Of a DNA stretch of 26,209 nt, positions 9,301 through 15,139 are shown piece after piece. The first letter of the stretch is position 1, and the number at the start of each line of letters is the position of its first letter. The stretch is taken from positions 1-26,209 of the IMG/VR virus record IMGVR_UViG_3300000226_000008; one strand, written 5' to 3'. Position numbers and translations under genes: made by a program. This stretch comes from a virus. The notes beneath the pieces were generated by a model. The model had not been told where the DNA came from. It did not search any database and saw only the letters and a list, made by a program, of their open reading frames with translations.

Positions 9301-10335
9301 TCAATTAAAAATGTATCTGTAAAATGGGATGGTGCACCTGCTATATTTACAGGTATCAATCCAGAAAATGGAAAGTTTTTCGTAGGTACTAAGTCAGTAT
9401 TTAATGTAAATCCTAAAATCAATTATACTCCTCAGGATATAGACACAAACCATGGACATGCAGCTGGTTTAGCTAAAAAATTAAAATTAGCATTACAATA
9501 TTTGCCTGCTATAGGGATAAGGGGCATATTACAAGGTGATTTTATGTTTGACAGTGATGATGTAGATACACAAAATATAGAAGAAAAACCACATTATACT
9601 TTTAAACCAAATACAATTAGATACGCAGTTGAAGCAAATTCAGATTTAGGTAGAAAAATAAATACAGCAAAAATAGGAATAATATTCCATACAACATACA
9701 ATGATTTAAAACCTGGTAGTGGTGCTTCATTTGGAGCTGATATAGATGGATTAAATCCTTCTAGTAATGTTTGGTTTGATGATGCTTATTTTAAAGATGA
9801 CACTGGTGTTTTATTAAGTAGTGAAGAAGAATCATTTGTATTAGGAAAAATTAAAGAAGCAGATTCAATTAATGTAAATTATGAAAATCTACCCTTATCA
9901 AGTTTAAATACTTATCTTAATAGTGAAATAAGGCAAGGTGAATTTTTACAAAACCCTATAAAATCTTTTGAAAATTTTAAAAATTGGTACCAACAAGCAG
10001 TTGATAAAAGTATCGAAAAAGTTAAACGACCAGAAACTAAAGAAAAGAAAAAACAAGCGGGAGAACAAAAAATTAAAGAATTTGATTCTCAAAAACAAGA
10101 TATAATAAATATATTTAAAATAAGTAAATCACTTTCTGAAGCAAAAGCTATATTTATAACCAAATATGATAAAGCTGTATCAACTAAACACTTTATCGAT
10201 AATGGAGACGGTACTTTAAGCGTAACTAAGGCAGAAGGATTTGTAGCAGTTGACCATACAGAAAATGGTATTAAATTAGTTGATAGATTAGAGTTTAGTA
10301 AAAATAATTTTAACGCAGGAAAACCAGGAGCATAA
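6379..10335 (+). CDS. 1318-aa multidomain protein: NMNAT-like, NlpC/P60-like, HAD and ligase-like domains
   Basis: Residues 1-165 are a class I nucleotidyltransferase of the NMN/pantetheine-phosphate adenylyltransferase type: LLPGGFKPPHAGHY with HxGH at 15-18 and the downstream SGTKMR at 135-140. Residues about 370-490 may be a permuted NlpC/P60-like fold (WDHIGF with His388, NCGSFV with Cys466). Residues about 500-680 form a HAD phosphatase: DFDDT at 510-514, ILTARS at 597-602, Lys636, IDDSEEN at 654-660. Residues about 745-845 resemble a segment seen in cyanophage proteins (LNPVDVDLTSNHFFDRLNDP, TVMRKKDF). Residues about 935-1215 are a ligase-like nucleotidyltransferase with KWDG at 982-985 and GILQGDFMF at 1049-1057. 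Sites of form L/I-x-E lie between domains (173/177, 310, 496, 933, 1254), raising the possibility of prohead-protease processing. Its stop overlaps the next start. Confidence 0.85.
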   Translation: MANIALLPGGFKPPHAGHYAVTKYLSQKSGAEVLVRVGAKERDSITQAMSIKIWDIYGVNAEPASSDSPIADVFKYVEEKATEEDTIYVGTGEKDFPRFKVLTDPSFKPDNYKKYNPKGVKVIEIPIPPQAGGVSGTKMREFVMNDQKDQFQEFLPNHVDKDKIWGIVLGLNENLSESKTITIKYTTDNINNGFIKLKDVENKGNYVQASDIKIVDKDTEEEDPNLSGDNKPFANPDNAKNIPDEIKDISGDIFEGTLISTNDNSLTSFKNKTITIMGLSEDENTSGRKFLIETEGKTTIATFTDSELNEDLYDPNDHVLDYMKSSEFKAGYTKPDDIEPGYKYRRGGMYTGGGMGAGGMYESLEGDKASKIFVMKSPHTPKGQKWDHIGFILNDGRLRDMSGHRGSDKAPETYKYEDTEELFQMPKDKNEAIKKGLYAEKPLPKEITIPDTIACDIKTKNKAENCGSFVKIVLSNNGIETTKSNWMGDIYNSLNEDHQSETGKILHAYDFDDTIAQVKANIRTTITSPKGDYERILDIPSDKFPEVSKEMEAKFSMMNFDYNFSEFEKQINDAIVNSKVLNKLKSSLSNPQIKTTILTARSIGHPVTRYLKSIGLDAYVVPLGLQVGGRVTGQDKADWIENHINKGYKTVYFIDDSEENRTAVAALKDKHPDVNLTVEDPATVNEMMGMMSEPEKKKHAKNMKRLSKDMSNMKGNNYGGGGYKVPDYVKGTLTRKMTEKMSTADIDAVDTFADKQLNPVDVDLTSNHFFDRLNDPRNQKEISQAELIGFFKRLARKKDEFVKFLVKYKELVVYDNRTNINIPFMKSANSAIAKTVMRKKDFQTSSPKISLETTYAGDGIDPSHTSGYGGHDLISQYKDQIKDPQQYRDLQLMIAQNKDKEAKKWLKVNGYMNETKVFSQEWWKEQLTEVITETKANTHLTHLEELVLTQGQDGFNQAKSFLYELIKNLKGEDNSIKNVSVKWDGAPAIFTGINPENGKFFVGTKSVFNVNPKINYTPQDIDTNHGHAAGLAKKLKLALQYLPAIGIRGILQGDFMFDSDDVDTQNIEEKPHYTFKPNTIRYAVEANSDLGRKINTAKIGIIFHTTYNDLKPGSGASFGADIDGLNPSSNVWFDDAYFKDDTGVLLSSEEESFVLGKIKEADSINVNYENLPLSSLNTYLNSEIRQGEFLQNPIKSFENFKNWYQQAVDKSIEKVKRPETKEKKKQAGEQKIKEFDSQKQDIINIFKISKSLSEAKAIFITKYDKAVSTKHFIDNGDGTLSVTKAEGFVAVDHTENGIKLVDRLEFSKNNFNAGKPGA

Positions 10336-10514
10336 TGAACAAAGAAAACAAAATCAAAAATAAAAGCAAAGGATTAGGAGATACTGTCGAAAAGTTCACT
10401 AAAATGACGGGTATTAAAAAACTAGTAGAGGTAATAGAAGAAGAAACAGGAGGGGGTTGTGGTTGTAATGAACGTAAAGATAAATTAAACGAATTATTTC
10501 CTTATAAAAAATAA
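10335..10514 (+). CDS. Small conserved phage protein with CGC motif (59 aa)
   Basis: This gene is short but well supported. The ATG overlaps the preceding stop as TAATG, and the product has the pattern GLGDTVEKFTKMTGIKKLVE, followed by an acidic stretch, GGGCGCNERKDKLNELFPY and a Lys end. I recognise this type (GLGD...TGIKK...CGC..RK..LN..FP) as a widespread small protein of T4-like and other marine phages, with no function known to me. The CxC pair could bind a metal or form a disulphide. It is the first of a run of tightly spaced small genes before the holin. Confidence 0.75.
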   Translation: MNKENKIKNKSKGLGDTVEKFTKMTGIKKLVEVIEEETGGGCGCNERKDKLNELFPYKK

Positions 10515-10515
10515 A

Positions 10516-10830
10516 ATGAGCAATTTAAAAGAAACAGCAACAGAATTAGGATATTTAAATGAAAATGATATATTCCAAAAAATAGAAAATGGAGTAAATG
10601 CAATATCTGGAGGAGGAAGAAGACATGGATCTGTTTCTGATAGAGGAGATAAAATTAGAATTAAATTTTCTTATATGAGAGATGAATTTAGTGATGAAGA
10701 CTGGGGTAAAATTAAAACATACCTTACACAAATGGGACTTGAAATTATAGATGCAAAAAATCACTATGAAAAAAATTGGGAACCAGAAGAACCAGCAGAA
10801 CAAGTTCCAATAATACATTTAAAAAAATAA
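10516..10830 (+). CDS. Hypothetical protein (104 aa)
   Basis: The family is not recognised. The start is one base after the previous stop. The product is soluble and charged, with a Gly-rich SGGGRRHGSVSDRGD turn around residues 31-45, followed by an alternating beta/alpha pattern (KIRIKFSYMRDEFSDEDWGK, then KTYLTQMGLEIIDAKNH) and a short acidic/Pro tail. The arrangement could be a small alpha/beta RNA- or protein-binding fold, but this is a guess. The stop is five bases before the start of the next gene, in the same operon-like run. Confidence 0.65.
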   Translation: MSNLKETATELGYLNENDIFQKIENGVNAISGGGRRHGSVSDRGDKIRIKFSYMRDEFSDEDWGKIKTYLTQMGLEIIDAKNHYEKNWEPEEPAEQVPIIHLKK

Positions 10831-10835
10831 AAGTT

Positions 10836-11453
10836 ATGCAACAAAAAGCACAAGGATTAAGAAAAGAATTCAGTAAAAAAGATGTAAATAGAGCCCGTAA
10901 TTTAATTATGGGTAAAACTGGCGCCTCTACAGGCACACAAGTAGGATATAAAAAAGAAACCAAAGAATACAAAGAGGGTGATATTTGGACAGAAAATAAA
11001 AAAACATGGACTATTAAAAATGGTATAAAACAAACAATTTCGAAGTTAGATGCTATTAAAAAAGAAGTATTTGTTCCTTTATGTTGCCCAAAATGTAGTA
11101 AAGTAATGAAAAGTCGTTTAAGTAAAGATAATTATAAAGTACATAAAAAATGTCATGATTGTGTTATAGAATTTGAACATAAATTAAGAATTCGTGGACA
11201 ATATGATGATTATGTAAAACTTTTAAAAGCAAAGAACAACCTTACTATACTAGATGAAATGGAGTCATATTTATTAGGCGCAGTAAATGCTACAAATGAT
11301 GGGTTTGTGTCGGAGCAGGGTGAAGTAGAAAGATGGGTAGGAGGTATTGATAAAGAAAAAATATCTAAAGATATAACAAGGACGGCAAACGAAAGAAGAG
11401 AAGATTTAATAAAAGAAATCAATGACCAAGAGGGAACTAAGAGAACTAATTAG
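10836..11453 (+). CDS. Zinc-ribbon phage protein (205 aa)
   Basis: I place the start at the ATG at 10836 (context AAAAGTTATGCAAC). An in-frame ATG 60 bases upstream would overlap the previous gene and add residues unlike the rest. The protein has MQQKAQGLRKEFSKKDVNRA, then TQVGYKK, EGDIWTENKKTWTIKNGIKQ and a four-cysteine cluster CPKC at 84-87 with HKKCHDC at 103-109, followed by VIEFEHKLR. This pattern is shared by conserved proteins of cyanophages and other T4-like marine phages, annotated as hypothetical. A structural zinc site is likely; the partner (nucleic acid or protein) is unknown. Its end overlaps the next gene by 32 bases. Confidence 0.75.
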   Translation: MQQKAQGLRKEFSKKDVNRARNLIMGKTGASTGTQVGYKKETKEYKEGDIWTENKKTWTIKNGIKQTISKLDAIKKEVFVPLCCPKCSKVMKSRLSKDNYKVHKKCHDCVIEFEHKLRIRGQYDDYVKLLKAKNNLTILDEMESYLLGAVNATNDGFVSEQGEVERWVGGIDKEKISKDITRTANERREDLIKEINDQEGTKRTN

Positions 11454-11688
11454 AAGTACTATAAAAGAATACACAGGTACTGGAGCTGGGGGAGGCGGAC
11501 ATAATCCTACTGATGGTAATAATGTTACTTCCCAACGTATAGGAGGTTCTTTTAAGACTGATGGAGATGAAATTGAATTTTATAATAACCAAAATGCAGG
11601 AAACGGAGGACAGGGACTACAAACAAGGGGAATGGAAAAAACACAAGCAGTAGGTAATCCTAATAGATCACGTTTTACAAGAATGTAA
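11422..11688 (+). CDS. Small Gly/Asn-rich protein with leader-like N-terminus (88 aa)
   Basis: The first 17 residues, MTKRELRELIRSTIKEY, form a basic amphipathic helix containing I-K-E after which a prohead protease could cut (Glu16). The remainder is a low-complexity, Gly/Asn/Thr-rich chain (TGTGAGGGGHNPTDGNNVTS and onward) without an evident fold. Together this looks like a protein targeted into the head by its leader. The same architecture appears in the next gene and in the gene at 13706. The assignment as an internal head protein is inference from the leader shape and from neighbourhood. It overlaps the previous gene by 32 bases and ends one base before the next start. Confidence 0.65.
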   Translation: MTKRELRELIRSTIKEYTGTGAGGGGHNPTDGNNVTSQRIGGSFKTDGDEIEFYNNQNAGNGGQGLQTRGMEKTQAVGNPNRSRFTRM

Positions 11689-11689
11689 T

Positions 11690-13417
11690 ATGAAGAAAAA
11701 AGACATCATACAATTAGTTAAAAAAATAGTAAAAGAAAATAACCCACACCCAACCTTTTATGGTAATCGTGAACAACCAAGTACTCTTGGAAGTACATCA
11801 GCTATTGCCCCTGCAGGTAAAGATCCATATACTGGAAAAAACGAATACCCACATTCTGTTAGACCTAAAAGAACAGGATCAGGTTATATGCAGGAAAACG
11901 AATCTACTTCTTTTAAAGTAGTAAATGCAGACACAGGAAAAACAATAGACTTTGGTTTAGATCAGGCAAAAGCAGAAGAAATAGTAGCCGCAGCTAAAGA
12001 AGACAACATAAACGCTAAAGTAGTTAAAATGAAAGATGAAGATGATGTAGGTACGTTAAAAGAATTTACTTCAATGGGTCAAGAAGGAATTTATCCTAGA
12101 AGAGAAGAACCAGGCGACATGTTCCAGCAAAAAGAAGTAGAAGAATTACTTCCTAATGGTATGGCTTCAAGAGATGATAGAGCATTTCAAGACAGATTAA
12201 AACAACACGCTGACTGGACTGAAGAATCAGGATATAACAATACTTTTGTTCATATACAGTACCATGACAGCTTTGATAGAGAGCATAGTTACCGAATCCA
12301 CCAATCACAAAATTACAATGGTAATTATAAAGATTTTAGAAATCCTAAATTTACAGTATTAACCATTACAAAAACCAAAGATGGAAAAGAAGAAGAATTA
12401 GGTAAATACATTGTAGACACTGATGCTTATCTAAAAGATTTTGCAAAACTTCGTAATGATGGTGTGTTAGGAAAACAAGTAAGCGAAAATAAAAATAAAG
12501 AACTAACAGATAACCCAAAACTACAACCAGGTAAAACAGTAACTTATAGTGGTACAAGATATGAAGTAATTGAAAACTCTGGATATGTATTAACGTTAAA
12601 ATCACTAGAAAGCGGAAACGAATTAAAATTAAATCTAGGCCAACTTAAAGATCGACCTATAAAAGAAAATAACATGAAAAAAAACATTAAAGAAGCAGAC
12701 CTATATACATTAACATCAACAGATGGAGAAGAAAAACAAGTATCTTTCCCTGATCAGAATACAGCAATGGCTGCTGCATCAAAAAACGCAAATGTTAAAC
12801 AAGTAGTAAAATTAGAAGGAGAAGACGATAGTGATCTAGAACAAATCCAAAAAGGAAAAATGGTTCAACTAAATAAATATTTTGAGGACATAGGAAAAAT
12901 GAAACTTGGGGATGGTACTATAGATGTAGGGTATGCCAAAATGGATTTAGTTCCTGGAGTAAAAGAAAATACTCCTGATGAAGATGAAGATGAAAACCAA
13001 TCTCAAGATGATATAGCAAGGGGAGTTGATGATGCAAAAGATTTTATGGAAGCTTACATTAAAGAAAGAGGCGACGACAATTTAATGGAGCATATGGACA
13101 AATATAGAAAAAGAGCTACATTAATGGAAGGCGCTACTGAAAAATTATTTAAATTATTTAATGCAGGTAAAACAGACTTAGAAGTAAGATCTCATTATTT
13201 ACAAATGAATGTAGATATGCCTGAATCATTTATAGCTAAACTTAGAAATAATTGGGAATCTCTTAGAAAAACAAAATTAGACCTTACATTAGCTGATAAA
13301 GAAGCAGAAGGATTTGAACCAATACAACAAGCAACCCCAGCAAACGGAATGGAAGGAGGAGAAATTGATGGAATGGAAGAAACAAAAGAATTAGCATCAG
13401 GACTATTTACAAAATAA
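11690..13417 (+). CDS. Putative internal head protein with repeated modules (575 aa)
   Basis: The N-terminus MKKKDIIQLVKKIVKENN is a basic amphipathic helix ending V-K-E (Glu16), comparable to capsid-targeting leaders. Two related alpha/beta modules follow at about 74-120 (FKVVNADTGKTIDFGLDQAK ... NAKVVKMKDEDD) and 337-380 (LYTLTSTDGEEKQVSFPDQN ... VKQVVKLEGEDD). A second leader-like string MKKNIKEA stands at 329-336, just before the second module, as if two leader-bearing genes had fused. Residues about 185-255 form a beta-rich part. Residues about 478-535 (EGATEKLFKLFNAGKTDLEV, then MPESFIAKLRNNWESLRKTK) look like a helical domain. Acidic linkers separate the parts. No enzyme motif is visible. 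Function is unknown. Confidence 0.7.
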   Translation: MKKKDIIQLVKKIVKENNPHPTFYGNREQPSTLGSTSAIAPAGKDPYTGKNEYPHSVRPKRTGSGYMQENESTSFKVVNADTGKTIDFGLDQAKAEEIVAAAKEDNINAKVVKMKDEDDVGTLKEFTSMGQEGIYPRREEPGDMFQQKEVEELLPNGMASRDDRAFQDRLKQHADWTEESGYNNTFVHIQYHDSFDREHSYRIHQSQNYNGNYKDFRNPKFTVLTITKTKDGKEEELGKYIVDTDAYLKDFAKLRNDGVLGKQVSENKNKELTDNPKLQPGKTVTYSGTRYEVIENSGYVLTLKSLESGNELKLNLGQLKDRPIKENNMKKNIKEADLYTLTSTDGEEKQVSFPDQNTAMAAASKNANVKQVVKLEGEDDSDLEQIQKGKMVQLNKYFEDIGKMKLGDGTIDVGYAKMDLVPGVKENTPDEDEDENQSQDDIARGVDDAKDFMEAYIKERGDDNLMEHMDKYRKRATLMEGATEKLFKLFNAGKTDLEVRSHYLQMNVDMPESFIAKLRNNWESLRKTKLDLTLADKEAEGFEPIQQATPANGMEGGEIDGMEETKELASGLFTK

Positions 13418-13427
13418 AAATAAAATT

Positions 13428-13706
13428 ATGAGTTTAAATTGGACAAAAGCAACATATGTTGCAGCAACAAAAGAAATAACAGGCAGTATTTGCAAAATAT
13501 ATGCTGAGGGGGCTTTAGATCTTCACCCTATGGCCTTTGGTACGTACAGAGAGACAGGAATTACAGGATCTGTTACAGTACATTCTAGAACAGCAGCTGC
13601 TGTTTCTGTACCTGCGGGAACAACATTTGATGGACCCATATGCATGGCTAAAACAAATGCAGTTACTTGTGTAGTATACCATAATGGTCCTCTAATTATA
13701 AAATAA
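13428..13706 (+). CDS. Small beta-rich protein, possible virion component (92 aa)
   Basis: The family is not recognised. The chain is dominated by alternating Val/Thr/Ala/Gly (TGITGSVTVHSRTAAAVSVP, then AGTTFDGPICMAKTNAVTCV and VYHNGPLIIK), typical of a compact beta-sandwich such as a head-decoration or small structural protein. There are three cysteines but no CxxC. The start context is ATAAAATTATGAG; the stop overlaps the next start as TAATG. Position among putative head-internal proteins and before the holin supports a virion role only by context. Confidence 0.65.
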   Translation: MSLNWTKATYVAATKEITGSICKIYAEGALDLHPMAFGTYRETGITGSVTVHSRTAAAVSVPAGTTFDGPICMAKTNAVTCVVYHNGPLIIK

Positions 13707-14149
13707 TGAAACTACTTAGAGAATATATAAGAAAAGAAGTTAAGAGATTATCTGAGGATGGTATGAAATCTTATCCTATACCTCCAGAAATCAGAAATGC
13801 TTTAGAAAATAGTCTTAAGCTTAAACCTCTTGTTAGATATGTATCTACTTTAAAAGCATCAGCAACAGTACCACCTAGTTATAGAGTATTTTTCAATAAT
13901 AACCAAGTTATTGATTTATATATAGAACAAATAGGAATAAGAGCAGAAATATCAAATAAATCTTATTGGTTACAAGATATAAGAGAAGCAAATGAAGCAA
14001 TGGCCGCACTTAATAGATTATTAACTCAACCTATCCCCGTATCGGGTGAAGAAGAAGGTGGAGAAGGTGGAGAAGAGGGGGATAGTGGAGAAGAATCATT
14101 TGATGAACCTGCAGCTGATGAACCAGCTGAAGATGAACCAGAAGCATAA
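13706..14149 (+). CDS. Leader-bearing acidic-tailed protein, possible internal head protein (147 aa)
   Basis: The first 17 residues, MKLLREYIRKEVKRLSE, form a basic amphipathic helix ending in L-S-E, the consensus for cleavage by T4-type prohead proteases. A compact alpha/beta body follows (residues about 24-115). The last 35 residues are an extremely acidic, Gly-rich tail with repeated DEPAADEPAEDEPEA-like units. Acidic tails occur in prohead core proteins and in proteins that avoid DNA while sharing the head with it. The gene overlaps its neighbours on both sides by single-base TAATG junctions. Function is unknown; internal head protein is the best inference. Confidence 0.65.
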   Translation: MKLLREYIRKEVKRLSEDGMKSYPIPPEIRNALENSLKLKPLVRYVSTLKASATVPPSYRVFFNNNQVIDLYIEQIGIRAEISNKSYWLQDIREANEAMAALNRLLTQPIPVSGEEEGGEGGEEGDSGEESFDEPAADEPAEDEPEA

Positions 14150-14544
14150 TGGAACTAAAAGAAGCCTTAGGGGAAATATTTAAAAAAGCAAGGGAGCAAT
14201 TTGACATTCAAAATGTACCTTCTCTCCATCTAAAACAAGATGAGGAAAATGCTCAAGGCATCTTTGGCAAAACAGCATACTATGATCCATCAAATATGTC
14301 TATTGTTTTATACATTACAAACAGACACGATAAAGACATTTGTAGATCATTTGCACATGAATTAATTCATCACGTTCAAAATGAAAGAGGTGATTTAGAT
14401 ATGGGTGATGCAACCAGCCCAACATACGCTCAAGATGATAAACATATGAGAAAAATGGAAATGGAAGCATATTTAAAAGGCAATCTTCTCTTTAGAGATT
14501 GGGAAGATTGGATGAAAAATTATAGACAAACAAATCAAAACTAA
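14149..14544 (+). CDS. Zinc metallopeptidase-like protein, HExxH (131 aa)
   Basis: The motif FAHELIHHVQNERG gives HExxH at His70-Glu71-His74, the zinc ligands and general base of zincin metallopeptidases. The downstream KMEMEAYLKGN (Glu104/Glu106) can supply the third zinc ligand, as in gluzincin-like folds. The upstream part EENAQGIFGKTAYYDPSNMS and IVLYITNRHDKDICRSFAHE resembles a small phage family that I recall from marine T4-like phages. No signal peptide is present, so it would act in the cytoplasm, in the head, or after injection. Substrate is unknown. It starts on the last base of the previous gene and precedes the holin gene by six bases; a role in lysis or in capsid maturation is possible. 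Confidence 0.75.
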   Translation: MELKEALGEIFKKAREQFDIQNVPSLHLKQDEENAQGIFGKTAYYDPSNMSIVLYITNRHDKDICRSFAHELIHHVQNERGDLDMGDATSPTYAQDDKHMRKMEMEAYLKGNLLFRDWEDWMKNYRQTNQN

Positions 14545-14550
14545 AACGTT

Positions 14551-14943
14551 ATGAGTATATTAACAAATTTATTTTCAGGTGGTGCAGCTGACCTGGTAAA
14601 AGGTGTAGGTGGTGTAATAGATAATTTACATACCTCAAAAGAAGAAAAATTAGCTGCAGAACAAAAAATCAAAGAATTAGTAGCTTCATATGAAGTTGAA
14701 ATGGAGAAACAAATAACCGATAGATGGAAAGCCGATATGGCTTCAGATAGTTGGTTAAGTAAGAATGTAAGACCTTTAGTGTTGGTCTTTTTAGTAGTAT
14801 CAACAGTATTAATGATATTTATTGATGCTGGAACTATTAATTTTGTAGTAGAAGCTAAATGGACAGATTTACTACAATTGGTTTTAATTACAGTAATTGG
14901 TGCTTACTTTGGTGGGCGTACAATGGAAAAAAGAAAAAAATAA
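14551..14943 (+). CDS. Holin of the 3TM/GTA type (130 aa)
   Basis: The product begins with a Gly-rich amphipathic stretch (MSILTNLFSGGAADLVKGVG), continues with a charged coiled-coil-like helix (residues about 29-63) and ends with two hydrophobic segments: NVRPLVLVFLVVSTVLMIF (about 72-90) and LLQLVLITVIGAYFGGRT (about 107-124), followed by a basic tail EKRKK. The pattern SWLSKNVRPLVL is characteristic of the GTA/3TM holin superfamily. Such proteins permeabilise the inner membrane so that the lysin can reach peptidoglycan. No lysin gene is recognisable beside it; the HExxH protein immediately upstream and the NlpC/P60-like domain in the 1318-residue protein are the only candidates in the window. 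Confidence 0.75.
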   Translation: MSILTNLFSGGAADLVKGVGGVIDNLHTSKEEKLAAEQKIKELVASYEVEMEKQITDRWKADMASDSWLSKNVRPLVLVFLVVSTVLMIFIDAGTINFVVEAKWTDLLQLVLITVIGAYFGGRTMEKRKK

Positions 14944-14960
14944 CCTAAAAACAACTAATT

Positions 14961-15026
14961 ATGAACTGCGATTGTCAAGAATGTAAATGTGGTACATCAT
15001 GTGAATGCACTTGTTGTAACTGCTAA
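14961..15026 (+). CDS. Metallothionein-like mini-protein, 9 Cys in 21 residues
   Basis: A short reading frame beginning in the context ACAACTAATTATGAAC, the usual start context in this genome, encodes 21 residues of which nine are cysteine (positions 3, 5, 8, 10, 14, 16, 18, 19, 21). The spacing is a chain of CxC and CxxC units (CDC, CKC, CEC, CTCC, CNC), which is the signature of metal-thiolate clusters in metallothioneins. One such chain could bind several Zn, Cu or Cd ions. It sits in the 17-83 base interval between the holin gene and a strong terminator. The gene is below the usual length cut-off and is easily missed. Expression and metal binding are inferred. Confidence 0.6.
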   Translation: MNCDCQECKCGTSCECTCCNC

Positions 15027-15033
15027 AAATTTA

Positions 15034-15052
15034 GTTCGATTCATAGCCGAAC
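15034..15052 (+). other. Short hairpin before terminator
   Basis: GTTCG (15034-15038) can pair with CGAAC (15048-15052) across a nine-base loop in the untranslated RNA after the cysteine-rich mini-gene. It is not followed by a T tract. It may simply be a 3'-end stabilising structure; the call is weak. Confidence 0.3.
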
Positions 15053-15075
15053 GATTTAATTAAAATTTTTAAGAG

Positions 15076-15113
15076 AGCTGTGGCCTCCAATTTGGTAGCC
15101 ACAGCTTTTTTTT
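15076..15113 (+). terminator. Rho-independent terminator
   Basis: AGCTGTGGC (15076-15084) pairs perfectly with GCCACAGCT (15098-15106) across a 13-base loop and is followed by a run of eight T (15106-15113). This is a strong intrinsic terminator closing the transcription unit that runs through the small genes, the holin gene and the mini-gene. The following gene therefore needs its own promoter in 15114-15139. Confidence 0.85.
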
Positions 15114-15139
15114 GTACGTTACCACAAAATCAACAAAGT

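Noticed and set aside
10776-10835. In-frame upstream ATG extending the zinc-ribbon protein by 20 residues
   Set aside because: It overlaps the end of the previous gene by 55 bases and adds an Arg/Ser/Thr-rich stretch unlike family members; the ATG at 10836 has the usual A/T-rich context.
6379-13417. Claim of statistical enrichment of [I/L/V]-x-E sites
   Set aside because: Glu and aliphatic residues are so common here that many such triplets are expected by chance; only position at leaders and domain borders carries information.
15080-15139. In-frame upstream ATG extending the FAD enzyme by 20 residues
   Set aside because: It lies within the terminator hairpin at 15076-15113; the ATG at 15140 places the GxGxxG motif at the N-terminus as expected.
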